A DNA stretch of 64,000 nt from Isoetes taiwanensis (Eukaryota > Streptophyta > Lycopodiopsida > Isoetales > Isoetaceae), in the NCBI GenBank assembly GCA_021234155.1, contig JAJEKV010000039.1, forward strand, positions 13,093,156 through 13,157,155, written 5' to 3'. A program made the position numbers and the translations under genes. The notes below the pieces were generated by a model. That model was not told where the DNA came from. It saw only the letters and a program-made list of their open reading frames with translations, and made no database searches. Shown here one piece after another: positions 23,141 through 35,106 of the stretch. Position 1 is the first letter of the stretch; each line of letters opens with the position of its first letter.

Positions 23141-25479
23141 AAAATCAATGGATTCGAGGAAATGGTGCACTCTAGATCCATCGCAGCGTTAGTACATCCG
23201 TTTGAATACATCACAAAATCATGAGGAAAACCTTAGTGAAAGCGTCTGAAAACAAAGCGGTATTATGCTACATGTGAATGTTTCTCTCATAATTTCTTTT
23301 GACCCACAGTGTTCTAGTTTTTATAAAAACGTTAATGGTATTACAATAGGGAGGATGGCCGAGAGAAGGTGACTAGTATATATATATGCTTTCACCAGTC
23401 TAATTGGTATAAAGGTTTGTGGGTTTTCAACATTGTAGAGGAAGGGAAGGTTAGAGGAAACTAGGAGGAGGACTCCCGCGAGGTAGGGGCAATCATCGTG
23501 TTCAAGTAGCCAACCTCTACCACGTATAAAACTAGCAGTTTGGGTGATAAGATAGCCTTTAAAAATAGTAAATGGATTGTTTTTCATTGATATTTGTGCC
23601 TTACAAACCCGCCAGCCACTCCACAGCCTTCCTACTTAAGCATGTTTCCCAGCGAGGGAACAAGTGAAGGCATATTTGGCAAACGCAGGTTAGGCAGCCT
23701 CCCGAATTTTTCCATTCTGGCTTTATCGACATAGTGTTGACTATAGCTTTGATTCATAGGCCTCCACGTTCTCGTATAGGAGGTCATTGAACCTCAAAAT
23801 ATGGACTCGAATCCCTACGCATTGAAGCGGTCGGGAATTTTTACGGTGCAAGGAACTTGGAGGAGATTTCCAGCGGGTAAATATATCCATTAGATACCAA
23901 ACATTTCTTTGGTTCGCGACATGTTAAAGATGCTCATTCTCATTGGTACAGTGAGGTAGTGGAGCAGCAGGACTCCACGAGAGTTCAAGAGGCGGCAATG
24001 ATATGAATCACCGGACTTATTGGGTTAGGGATCCCAAAGGACAACGTGAATCGCCCTAACTTGGGAGGTAGGATCGATGGCGTCGTGTCTTGAAGGAGAG
24101 CGTCCGTTTCCTTTGTTTGGATCACGTGTCGGTGACATTGGCCCACGGTATACCCAGACTATCATAATAATGGCAGTTTTTAGTAGGGTTTTGTATGAAC
24201 ATATTATTTAAGATATCAAGCCTCAAATATTAGTTCTTTACCGTATCTAAATTTGTTGGCATTCCATTCTCTTCACTTAAAATAAATTGTAAAGTGCTCA
24301 AAAAGTTTCCTATCGGGGCCGGGATATGTATATTGATGGTAGAACATAGCTGCTTTGCTTATACCCCCACCATTTATGCCCAGGGGACAGTCTTCTAGAA
24401 GGATGGCTTCGGGAAGTGTCTTTTATATACTGAGGGATCTTTGAGTTTGAAACAATATCTCTTTGTTTTATAGCCTCGGCCGGTCTAGGAGTAACAAGCT
24501 TTATGACCATACAATAGAGGAAGCGTTAAAATCAAATGAAAGGTGCTTTAGGAGATAGAAAAGCAAAACTTTAACGAAAAGGAGGTACATGACCCTGATA
24601 AGTAGTCTTATTTTATTTTTAATATTGTGTTGATCCATGGGTTTATATCAAAAGGCAAAGTGATTTGATAAATTGAAGTGGTCAAAGTCTAAACACTTAA
24701 TCTCCATAAGGAAGATGTCAAGGAGTAATTTTTAATCGGTAGTATTGCGTGGGAATTCGCGTGAGCGATGCAAAGGATCCAGCGAAGAAACACTCTGAGC
24801 GAGCGCAAAGCAACTTCAAGTAAATGAATTCCGGAGTCTCCGCCCGGGCTCCGTGATGGGAAGGGTTTCACCATAGATTAAGTAAGAGCTATAAACTAGG
24901 TCACATTAATTTTTAGCGAGAACTTTAAATGTCATTGGCTAATACCTCATCATATTGTCATAGTCTCTTGGCTATGCCGGGTTTCCCCTACTTGAGGACC
25001 GTAAATATAGCCACTACTGCATTGGAGCTATTTATCTATATCAGCAGGTTATCTGAAGAGAACTATCATTGCGGGGATGCCAATGTACATTGTAATTATT
25101 GTAATTCTATGAACTAGATTAATACCATATTCATACATTTTTTATAGGAAGCGATGGAACACATGAATCAAGCCTTAAGCGAGGGGGCTGGCCTTGGGGG
25201 CGAGGGAATTGAGGGGCGTCCCGAACTTTAGCCATCGTCGCGAACCTCAACAAGATGAAGGCTGAGAAAGCGTCCTCGAAACCACTTACCGGATAGCGAA
25301 TCCGCGATACGATAGAGATTAGCTCTAGGCTAAAGGGTGGATACTCCCCTTACGCGAGTCTTTTGTGATTATTTAAAAGAAATGTAAATCTGATACGATT
25401 TTCAATTAAAAAGATGGCAGCATGCCTTTTGCCTCTTCATATTGTAATTATCTAAACAATTCATTCATTTTTATTTTTA
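23141..25479. other. Anonymous intergenic DNA
   Basis: No gene recognised. A (TA) run lies near 23376. Frames present are short and opposing. Nothing supports a transcript here. Confidence 0.45.
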
Positions 25480-25810
25480 TTTTTTACGCATGGCGTCATG
25501 CGATGCTCGTATTTTATTTAATTTTTAATTAATAATAAAATATATTTATATAAATATTTATGCGCATGCGACGTCCCCAGTATGCGTCGCATGTGGCGAT
25601 CTACCGGAAAATTACGGGTGCATCGAGAGTCATATGCAGTCCGTTGAGTGCACGTCTAAGTCGCGTCGAGTCACGTTTGTAGGCGTGCGCATCGCATTCA
25701 AGCACCACGCCACACCGCGATGTGTCTCTAGCGTGTACATGTCGCGTGCATTGTCCGCGTGGCCGGGGCGTCGCGCCAGGCGTGACCGGTCATGCGCTTA
25801 TAGACGTTGC
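25480..25810. other. CpG-rich patch with recurring GCGTCGCATG-like words
   Basis: The patch is framed by AT-rich DNA (25500-25560). It contains many CpG dinucleotides and recurring words such as GCGCATGCGACG, GCGTCGCATG, CGCGTCGAGTCACG and GTCGCGTGCATTG. Similar words occur at 5440-5530, 6400-6510, 8330-8350 and 12540-12650, next to repeats P and A, so a shared repeat family is likely. No coding frame is present. Confidence 0.55.
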
Positions 25811-26984
25811 TAATTGACCTTTCTCTTGTTGTATCACTTATAATCAGGTGAGAATAACCAAATTGACGACACAAGGCTTATCATTGAAAGAGTAGTATTA
25901 TACTTGGGGTATATATACCATAATATAGAGCCGGAGCTATAAATGGGTTTCATGGTGGAAATGCAACTTAATGTCATTTGTATATCTATATACAGGAAGC
26001 CTTGGATTAGGAAAGCGTTCCCTCCTAAAAGGATTATTTCTGTTGGATTGTGAACAAACCTGTCAAGAATCATTCCTGGCCTCCAGTTTCCCACAAAATT
26101 GGAATGATTCGGTGAAGATATGAGCTCCGGCTTCGATTTGAACCAAGCTGGTGCTTCCTAAACACCTCAAGCTAGTGCTTCAACACCTTAGCCGTAGATC
26201 TTGGAAATAGAGAAGATTTTTATGCACCTTTAGCAATCATACCATCACCAACCGTACTCCAAAGAAAATGAATTCGTCTCGGATTCCTTTTTAGAGGATA
26301 CTAAATAACATGTTGCAAAAAAACATGGCCCAGGAAAAAATGCGGATGGCTTTTTTTTCCTTTCTTGATAGATTATAGAAGTGATCATAATGTATAATCG
26401 GGAAAAATTGGCCTGTCGTTGCACTTGGCCACTCTTTTCTTTGGCTATTTGACGGGGAGCTTATTACTTGGGAGGTATTGTTTGTCTTTGTTTTTAAGTG
26501 GTATACCAACAAAAGGGTCTCCAGCTATGCAAGTGCATGGAGATGGTGATGATACAGCCGTTGGTGCAATATTCAGGTTATTCTAGGTACATATTGCAGT
26601 GACTACTGGCTAGTGGGTTAGGTGCAAATGACTGGAGCAGGTGCAAATAAGGGTTCTAGATCTACTCTTACATCTGGACTATTATTTCATTCTAGTGCTC
26701 TCTACAATTGCACAAGGTTTAGCATCTAGAGATAGAAAGAGAGACCTAAAAACGTTGTCGCTAGGAAATTTTAAGCTCTACTGGTATTTTTTTATACCAC
26801 ACATTCTTCACCATCGGCCTTCCGGTTTATATCATCATCATGGGGTTCATGAGTCAACGCATTTTATGCCTACCTCCGGCCATAATTGGCTTGTAAGACA
26901 TCATATTTCTTGAGGATACACCGCGCTTTGTTTTTCTTGTGCGGTAATTATGGCTGAGAACTGCGCATGCGGCATGATTTGAAG
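25811..26984. other. Anonymous intergenic DNA
   Basis: No gene recognised. The stretch lies just outside the inverted-repeat structure that begins near 26985. Short opposing frames lack signatures. Confidence 0.4.
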
Positions 26985-27200
26985 AAAAATGGAACTCAAG
27001 TATATCTGGCGGGATCAAGTTTAATGTGGCGAAGGTAGATATGGCTATTACTCCATCACCATTACTGCGCCATCGATCCGTTGATGGGCATGGGTTCTCG
27101 AATCCATGCCCCATTCATGAGGCTGACGGATCTCATCGCGAGCAGCTATGGGGATATCAATGCTACTTCCCATGCCATACCAAATCGCGTGCTTTTGCAA
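26985..27200 (+). repeat. Left inverted arm, outer part
   Basis: Pairs with the reverse complement of about 32620-32855. Besides the blocks around 27040-27120, the words TGGAACTCAAGTATATC and GCGGGATCA just outside correspond to TTGGAACCGATATCC and GCGATCCG on the other arm. Divergence and indels are considerable, so the exact terminus cannot be placed. Confidence 0.55.
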
Positions 27201-27782
27201 CACATGGCAGGTACCTGCGGAAGTCACTTGATCGTACAATATCGCCTTTGCAGAAATGGATGGATTCGAACAGATCGTTCAGCTTCAGCAGGGCGGTGAA
27301 ATGCCTTGCTCTCGAAGAAATTCCCGCTGGATGAGAATTTGAGAAATCCCCTTCTACCCGTACCCTTTGGATCCTTCCCCTTCTACTGCTACTACTTGGT
27401 GCGTCGGGTTGGGAATGGCAAACATGATGCGTCAGGAGGTGGAAGGTAGCTTTCAATTCTTGGCTTTTCAATTATTTTTGAAAAACCACATGCTTGATGA
27501 GTATTTGACTTTCAAATCCTCCCCGAATTTAGGAATCCTCCTCAGGGCCGTTTCGAGAAAGGTTTGATATGGGAAAGAAAATCACCACCACGATCCCAAG
27601 AGTAGCTCTGTTCTTTGTTCCTTGCTACTCTTCAACTAACGAGTTTGAACTTCATCAGCAGGCGAATTATCGGGGTTTTATACCACATTTTACAGCAAAG
27701 CAGTCTCCGGTCAAGAGAGTGGACATGCAGAAGTGGCGTTGAGCGAGCATTTTCATCACGAAGATCGTGAGGTAAGTTGTCG

Positions 27783-28145
27783 GTTAATGTGGTAGTAACC
27801 CAATCTCGCAGAAATTTGTGGGGTGGTAGTGAGGTGGTAAGTTTAGGAAGGGAGGTAGTGTTTGGGCGGAGTGATGGTTAATGTGGCCATGATGCATTTT
27901 CAGGGCATTGGGGTGATTTTAATAAGTGGTAATGGCTGGCCTTAGATTGTAGTGGTTAATGTGGCCTTTTAGAAGTGAGTTAATGTGGCCATAGTTATTA
28001 CTTGGGGCACACTAAGTTCAATTTAATTTGGCAAAAGGGAGGTGGTGGTCTATATGGCCTTTGGTGGTGGTTAATGTGGCCTTAGTTAGTAGTGGTGGTT
28101 AATGTGGACTTAGTTAGTAATAGTGGTTAATGTGGCCCTATTATG
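27783..28145 (+). repeat. Left array of TTAATGTGGCC units
   Basis: About seven copies of a GTGGTTAATGTGGCCTTAGT-like unit, for example near 27783, 27876, 27951, 27975, 28068, 28095 and 28128. GTTAGTAGTGG often lies between them. Orientation is opposite to the array at 30670-31530. Confidence 0.75.
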
Positions 28146-28199
28146 CAAGTTAGTTAATAGCTTGTTAGTGCATATATGTTTGAATGTTTCACCTGATGA

Positions 28200-29138
28200 G
28201 TGAAGTGTAGTTTTTGTTTAGCTACCGGGTGGACCAAAAAGATCTCGCGTACTTGACCTCGTGAAGTAAAGCACCAGACAACCAAAGCTATAGTTGCTGA
28301 AGCAAGAGGTTGCGGCCCATCATACTCAAAGGAGCGAGAGGGGTATGAGCATCGAGAGAGGGTGTAGGTGCCATTTCACCGCAAACATTTGCCATTTGGC
28401 AAATTGCACCAAATAACCTTTCATGAGATGGGAGCATTGATCTGGAAGGCAAAAGTATCTATCCATGGTGTTAAATGATCCACCGATGCCAAGACCGGGC
28501 CGCGATGTAGCTCCACTTGGTTATCCTGAAGAGAAAAGGTGGGCCGGGTAAGTTGATGACGTCACCCCACGAGTATCACGAGCTGAGAGCGTAGGCTCCT
28601 AGAAGAGGATGGATCCAGAATAATGTGAAGAATAGGAAGATTCCTTCACATGGATGATCTCTACAATTTATGCAGGAAGATAGCATTGGACATGGATGTT
28701 ACGAAGGCGTTGCTTTGGAGTGGCAGGATAATGAGTAGGGTACCCGAGAGAATGGGGTGTTCTTGTACGAAGGTGTACCATTTACTCTAGGGATAATCAC
28801 TCCCTTTGAGATGAAGATTCTCTTAGAACATAGCGCGAGTGATAACAACGGCCCAGGACTCAACTTTGGGAATAAAGCGACCATTGCTGCTCTAGCGCAC
28901 CTTGCTAGTATCTGATGGCTATTTACGGACACTACATTTTAAGCTCTGATTTCTTAATTAGGTTTTGTTTAGCAACACTATATTACTATTCATAGATCCT
29001 TATGTTTTATTTGGGTTGCATCAAATCCAAATGTTAAACTCTATATGTTCTTGACATCTTGTCATGCAATATTTATATTACAACGCTTATTCTCCATAAT
29101 TAATGATTAAAAAGCACCATTCCCTCCAAAAAAAAAAA
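28200..29138 (+). other. Central block, with a possible LINE 3' end
   Basis: No named gene. The block ends in TTCCCTCC followed by 11 A at 29128-29138. This resembles the TCCCTTC-poly(A) ends of the LINEs at 3.5 and 57.0 kb and suggests a small 5'-truncated LINE insertion within the inverted-repeat structure. The upstream boundary of that insertion cannot be seen. Confidence 0.35.
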
Positions 29139-29337
29139 TTATCACGGAGATGACCATGGAAATGAATTGTACGTTTAAGCAGGGTTTCGTCTAACCCCGA
29201 GGCCAGGAAAGAGAGACATCAAGACCTTGGCTCTTTGCATTGAAGAATCACATCCATGGTGTGGATCCCTTGGCAACCCTCTTGTTTTATTGTTGATGAT
29301 GCCAAAGCGTTAATGCATTGGAGAAAGGTTTGGCCTA

Positions 29338-30212
29338 GTGCTTAGAATACAATTGTGCATTTGGCATGTGAGGAGAAAAATGCTCTTGAAGCATGTGAAA
29401 AGAACAAAGAAGGTTAGAGGGAGATGTTTAAGGACAACTGTACTTTATGTGAGCCCGGATGGAAGATTTGGTAAGGATTATGTGGAGGCTTGTGAGGAGG
29501 AAGCTTTGAGGCTATTGGATGAGTTGAGGAGAAATACAAATCTTGGAAGAGGGTTGTTACCATGAGCGAGGACTTGGACTAAGAACATCGCGGCTTGGTC
29601 ATTTGCTACAGAATTTATCCTCCGCACTAACCCAGGGCAGAAAGTAACGCTGTGGGAAACACATCACAACGAATGAGAGAAAGCTAGGGGTTTGAAGCAT
29701 GCGCTGAAGGGGAGGATTGATTGGTTGATCTACATGTACCCTTTGTAGATTGGAAACACACACCTTTTGGCAGGGGTTCAAAGGGAAAGAATGAGGGTTT
29801 CAAAGTGAATAAAGAGGCAGGAGCACATGATTTTGAGACATCAATTATAAGGGGCATTGTCATTCACGATGAGAACATTAGATGGTTGAACTTCAAGAAG
29901 GGAGGCGGTGTGGAGTCAAAATATGGATGCATGGGATGCCGAGAGGTTATTACTTTCTTGTGGATGTGCGACCTTGGTCATCTTGGCGCCTTGGGGTATG
30001 AAAGAACATTTGCAAGCAGGTCAAAAGTGATCCAAATGATGGCCAAGTATAGTGAGGGAGGACATTTTAAGGGTTTGTGGAACATTGCATGGTTCCTGGT
30101 GGCGGTTTGGAGAACGGGGGCATTTGGAGAGGCATGCGATGATGGTTTTCTTGATAAGGGGCACCACCTGATCGAGGATACTTGCACATTGGTGCAAAGG
30201 ATTGGAGGATGA
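29338..30212 (+). CDS. Unrecognised frames in the core of the candidate transposon
   Basis: Two + frames lie in the core: 29338-29565 (75 codons) and 29721-30212 (163 codons). The intervening 150 bp is open only in pieces, so they may be parts of one broken protein. The first has VSPDGRFGKDYVEACEEEAL and the second WLNFKKGGGVESKYG, CMGCREV and GHFKGLWNIAWFLVAVW. The CMGC pair hints at a metal site but proves nothing. Position between the inverted arms makes a transposon-encoded protein the first guess. I recognise neither a DDE nor an RNase-H-like pattern. An antisense frame at 29978-30334 is probably a shadow. Confidence 0.35.
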
Positions 30213-30669
30213 CAATGGTGAGGAGAAGATTGTACTGAGGATGGCATTGGTGAGGAGAAGATTTCCCCACCCGCGAAATTGAGTAGCATAAATCGCGAGC
30301 ATGGCCCATTAAGGGAGATATATCTAGTAGCCACGGGGTTGCTTTGAGGCCCGAGATTTCACTCTGCGGGGCTTGGTGCGATTGGAGAGGCTGACCAAAC
30401 GCAGTGGAACAATTTACTTGATCTACCCATTGTGGGACTTCAATGGAAAAACATTGAGTGAGCGGTTCCATTAGGTGGAGTGTGGGAAGGAGGCAAAAAG
30501 AAGCTTGTTGGGTTCTAGTGTGTTTTCATGAGAGTGTGAAGGGCACCTTGAGAGTGAAGGGTGTGGCATATGTTCCATGTCAACATTAATCCTTGGCCAC
30601 ATAAGCTCATATTGTTCAAAGGGGCTAGCATAAAAGTGCTACATGGTTTAAAGTGTTACCATGATTTCA

Positions 30670-31530
30670 CGTTAACCACATCACCCGCCCCGGCCACAGT
30701 AACCCAATGGCCCATTACACCATGGTCACATTGAACCTTGGCCACATTAACCTATGCCCACATTAAACCATGGCCGCATTTAACCCATGGCCACATTAAC
30801 TTGTAATGGCCACATTAAGCCATGGCCACATTAACCTGTGGCCACATCAAACCTCATAATGGTTAATGCTTGAAGCGCTTTTAAGCCTCAGCCACATTAA
30901 AGCCATTTTGGTTAATGTGACCACTTTAACCCATAGCCACATTAACCCAAAGTATTAGTGGCTTTTCCTTTAAAGTGTCCATTGTTACCATGATATAAAG
31001 TGTAATGGTATTCAATGGATTTGGCACATCGACCGCTAACCTATGGCCACAATAATCCATGGCCACATTAACCCATGGCCCACAGTAACCCTTGGCCACG
31101 ATAACCCATGGCCACACATTAAACCTTAGTCACGTAACCTATGGCCACATTAAACCATGGCATTAACACGTAGCCCACATTAACTTCCTTAGCCACATTT
31201 AAAGCCCATAATGGTTAATGTAATGGCCACTTTCTTTCATAATACATTAAACCACCATTTGGTTAATGTGACCACTTTAGCTCATGGCCGCATTACAACC
31301 CAAGTATTATTAGTGGCTTTTTCCTTTAAAGTGTCCATGATCCAAGGTGTTACCATGATATAAGTCTTGGTATTCAATGGTTGGCACATGGCCACACTAA
31401 CCTATGGCCACACTTACTAACCTAGCGGCCACACTAACATGGCCACGATAACCTATGGCCACATAACCCTATAAGCCACACTAACCCTATAAATACATTA
31501 ACCCATTTTGGTTAATGTGGCCGCTAATTA
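30670..31530 (-). repeat. Right array of GGCCACATTAACC units
   Basis: More than twenty imperfect copies of (A)TGGCCACATTAACCCA follow one another, often only 14-20 bp apart. This is the complement of the TTAATGTGGCC unit in the left arm. A few copies are inverted within the array (GGTTAATGTGACC near 30910 and 31261, GGTTAATGTGGCC near 31510), so small hairpins are possible. No coding frame survives. Confidence 0.82.
30860..31530 (+). repeat. Higher-order repeat of about 350 bp inside the right array
   Basis: A longer segment is duplicated. ATAATGGTTAATG, TTTTGGTTAATGTGACC, TATTAGTGGCTTTT, CCTTTAAAGTGTCCAT, TACCATGATATAA and TATTCAATGG occur near 30856-31020 and again, in the same order, near 31210-31380. 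The spacing is about 350 bp. A partial third copy starts near 31490 with CATTTTGGTTAATGTGGCC. Confidence 0.7.
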
Positions 31531-32619
31531 AAAACAATTACAATAGTAGTATACAAATACAATTTCAATAGTAATATAATATAATATATTTCAAGGTAAT
31601 ACAAGGCTAATGGTAATTCAATGCGAAACAACCCGATGGCTATGCGCATGGCCTACTGCACGGGCGGCCTCTCGGCGATAGCGTCGGGAACGCAGAATGG
31701 ATTCCCACCACAACATGTGGTGAGGAACCATAAAGACTTGCATCCCACCTGCGGCACATCTTTGATGAGGCGCTTCTTCTCAACTAGCGTGTCTCATACG
31801 GTTTAACAAAAGAAGGCCGGGATGTTGCCCTCCACGAGGAAGTCCAAAGAAGCCGGCAATTTCTTCAATGTCTTGGCACGGATAATCGCAGCATTTTCAA
31901 TTCAGCTATCATTTACATAGTCACATTAGGCTATCATTGTCATCTATGTAATCGCGAGAATTTTGGTTCAATTTGATCTCACCTTTCTCCCTCTCTGCGT
32001 ATAAATGGCATATACAGCAACAAATAAACAATTTATATATGAAGGAAAGAAGCAAATGCTCACTTGGCAAATGTGTGGATCTTTGTTATCCTCGTAAAAT
32101 TGTTCAACGATCCTCTGGCTCATTCAAGTGTACTACAACATCTTGATAGATGTGAGGCAAGAAGGCGCACTCCCGGCCAATTTGCACGGTCCTCACCATC
32201 TTTCTTAGCCGATTCTTGATCTCCACGAAGATTGAAACCCAGTAGATTGGCTTAAACCTAACCCACGACAACATATATACCCTATAGCCCGCAGTTTGTA
32301 GTGGCCCGGATTTGTAGGCGTTACACAATGCAACCATGGTCATGTTAAACTGAAAATCTATGGCACATTAGCCTAGCGAGACAATATGGCCACATTAGCG
32401 GCGATTCACCCATGTGACGTGCGTGGCAAATAAAATGGCTAATTAAGCGGTATCGATTGGTACATAAGGTTGGAAGGAGCGAAGCGATGGCCGGGGAAGC
32501 GCTTGGGAGCGAATATGACCGGTTGAATGAGTGCGAGGGTTGGCGAGGCTCAAAGTGACTTCTCTGAGTACGGTTGGCGGAGTTGCGATTATCGCAGTTT
32601 GGCGCTAACGTAAGGAAGT

Positions 32620-32855
32620 AGCATGGATATCGCATGGGCTGCTCTCGCGCCAACATCGCTGCCCCATGAATGGGGCATGGCGTGGTATATGCCCATCAAT
32701 GTCGGATCGATGGCGTGCATGGTGATGGGTAGGCGATGGGGCATGGCGAGCCGCCGCCCATCAATGGTCGATGGCGTGCATGGTGATGGAGTGGGGCGAT
32801 ATCGGAGTTCGGCCACATTAACGGATCGCTGCAGGATATCGGTTCCAAGCGCGAA
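32620..32855 (-). repeat. Right inverted arm, outer part
   Basis: Reverse complement of the left arm at 26985-27200. It also contains an internal duplication: ATGGCGTGCATGGTGATGG at 32711 and again near 32770, each preceded by a CCCATCAATG-type word. This doubles one block compared with the left arm. Confidence 0.6.
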
Positions 32856-33850
32856 AATGCGGTAGCATTACCTGCAACTCCTAGGTACGTCACTACTTGC
32901 TCATAAGGCCGATTAAATCCAAGGCAGATCGCAGCCATTTTACTCCAATTGACTTGGAAGCAGTGCTACTAGGGCACTTTGAGGGGCAATTATGTAGCCG
33001 GGAGTTAGAAGTAAACCCTCCGGTCGGAAAATACAGTGCGATTGATTAAACAAGTGGAATGGAGGGAAACCATGCGCGTGAATCGAGGCCTTGATGTGTC
33101 GGTCGATTCTTGGCTTAATAGGATCATATACTTGCCTTTGAAGGCAAAGCTAAAGATACAAAATCCCACAGCAAAGCTAGCGACCTGAAATTTATAAAAA
33201 TGTCAGTAGCCACACATGGGTACATTACCTCTTCCTTGCCATGTTTTCACCCACCAGTTAAGGCCGAGATCATAAAAATGGAACAGCTGTCGAACTCGGG
33301 CCACTTTTTCCACGAGATGCGCAAAAATATGGTACGCCATATACAATATACGTGCAATTTGTGACTCAGAAATTTAAAATGAGACACGTAAATTTAAATT
33401 TACTTTTCCTTTACATGGTAGTCGTCAAAGATGGCACCACTAAAATACTAGTAAGAAAAGCATGAAAAAATAAAACAACGTCTTTATTTTTAGTTATATA
33501 GTATTCAAATAAGACTAAGGTGTCTTATTTTTAGGTGGGGAAATCCCAGGAATAAATAAGACTCAAAATTTGATATCAAACATTAGAACCTAAATAAGAC
33601 ATGTCTTATTTTTATATTGAAAAGTGATTTACTTTTAAGACAATAGGTGGCCAAACATTATTTGGATAATATGTGACTTTTAGAATAAGACTCTGAGTGG
33701 AAAAAGGCCTCGAGAATTGTTTAAAATGGATTTTTAGACTCCTACTTTTGTTCAGGTTTCACATGAACCCCAAAGGAAATAAATTGATTTAGATATCTGC
33801 TGCAAAAACTAGAGTAGAGCGTATTAGATTAGAGTGCGATGGCCCCATGC
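32856..33850. other. Anonymous intergenic DNA
   Basis: Nothing recognisable. Between 33480 and 33690 there are repeated words AATAAGAC and TGTCTTATTTTTA in both orientations, a small old inverted duplication perhaps from a miniature element. Confidence 0.4.
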
Positions 33851-34440
33851 ATTGAGGGCTCTCTCCTTCTATACTCAGCCTTGAGGGTCTCCATCCTCTT
33901 CTTCATAGCCCTTAGGTGAGGGGCTCTCTCCTTCTATCCGCACGTGGGGTCTCCATCCTCTTCTTCAAAGCTTTTTGAGATTTAGAAACAAACATGGCAA
34001 ATTCTTACATCCCCAAAAGCCACTTCCAAGTAGCTTTCACATGAGAATTCTTACATCCCAAAGCCCTTCAAAATAGCTTTCAAAATAGCTTTCACACCTG
34101 TTGGTGTCCATGTCATAAGCGAGAGATGGGAAAGAGAAATTCTGACAACTTTTATTAGGACTACCCCGAAGCCATTGCACTTGCACGCGTAAATGATGGT
34201 AATTAGAACTTTGTTAATATTACCACCGAAACCGTCTTCCACTTCGTGATTTTTGATCTTAGTGCACAATATATGTTATATAAGGGAGGGAGGGGTAGGC
34301 AGTAAAGGGTCCATGCACGAAGAGGCAACTCCACCCTAAATATCATACAACAAAAATTAACAGAAGGTTCCTCGATTTTTTTTTTGACATTTGGCAGAAG
34401 GTTCCTCGAATTTTTTTTTTTGACATTTGACATCCATGCA
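33850..34440 (+). repeat. Cluster of three local tandem duplications
   Basis: First, GGCTCTCTCCTTCTAT followed by GGGTCTCCATCCTCTTCTTCA occurs twice, near 33856 and 33920 (about 63-bp period). Second, AATTCTTACATCCC plus AGCTTTCAC occurs twice, near 33998 and 34046. Third, CAGAAGGTTCCTCGA with a T run and GACATTTG occurs twice, near 34362 and 34395. All three are two-copy and independent in sequence, so replication slippage in this intergenic stretch is the simple explanation. Confidence 0.65.
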
Positions 34441-35106
34441 TCAAAGCATCAAAAAATATTGAAGAATAAAATCAAAGAAAGAATTACTTATGAATAGTGT
34501 GGAAACTATATGATAATGAGTTGACCCGTCAAACCTTTGAAAAGTGCGTGAAGGTTGTGGAAAAGAGAATATCCGGATTTTCCTCCATCACGGGTAAGGA
34601 TCAAACAACATAGAGGATTAAGCGATATAAGTCAGCTAAATAAAACATTGTAATCATTCACAAGTGCTCCTTTTGGAATAAGTACCTGTTCGATTTGATA
34701 TGAAGAACCTGTTCATTTTAAGACGTGAAATTCCAAAGCACAATCTTCTCCCATACAAAAGCATCTAATGCAAGGCAAATATTAAATGGATGGCCACTTT
34801 AAGACTAGTTTAAAACTTGCATAAATGTCAAAGCACAAGACCAAACTAAACAAAATATGGCGGATTAAACCCTAAACTAAACAGAAACCACAAGGCTTCC
34901 AGAATTCAAGTCACTCAGAGTCAAGAGCAGGCAGCAGATAGTACTAAAGAAAATAAAACTATTAACTTATTTTTATTGCTGTGCAAAGTTGTACTCTTAC
35001 AACTAGACAAACTGGACTTCTGCTGTGCAGCACTGATTATATGTCCAAAGTAGTTCATTTTCCTCATCAGCAACTAGCGCACAGTCTCCATGCATGTTTT
35101 CATCTT
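34441..35106. other. Downstream flank of NMD3
   Basis: No separate gene is seen. The stretch should hold the NMD3 3' untranslated region (minus strand). A TAAACCCTAAAC word near 34866 resembles a telo-box but is on the downstream side of the gene. The AT-rich part near 34940-35030 could hold the polyadenylation site. Confidence 0.4.

Larger units (their letters stand above)
26985..32855. mobile_element. Candidate DNA transposon with inverted arms and subterminal repeats
   Basis: The two ends of this 5.9-kb block are inverted relative to one another. Left near 27020: TTAATGTGGCGAAGG, then ACTCCATCACCATTAC, GCCATCGATCCGTTGATGGG and CATGCCCCATTCATGAGGC. The reverse complement of 32650-32830 gives TTAATGTGGCCGAAC, ACTCCATCACCATGC, GCCATCGACCATTGATGGG and CATGCCCCATTCATGGGGC in the same order. 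Inside the arms a TTAATGTGGCC motif is repeated in mirrored orientation (27783-28140 direct, 30670-31530 complement). The centre holds unrecognised frames. Inverted subterminal arrays around a coding core are what CACTA- or Mutator-like DNA transposons show. No transposase domain or exact target duplication was found, so the class is unknown. Confidence 0.5.
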
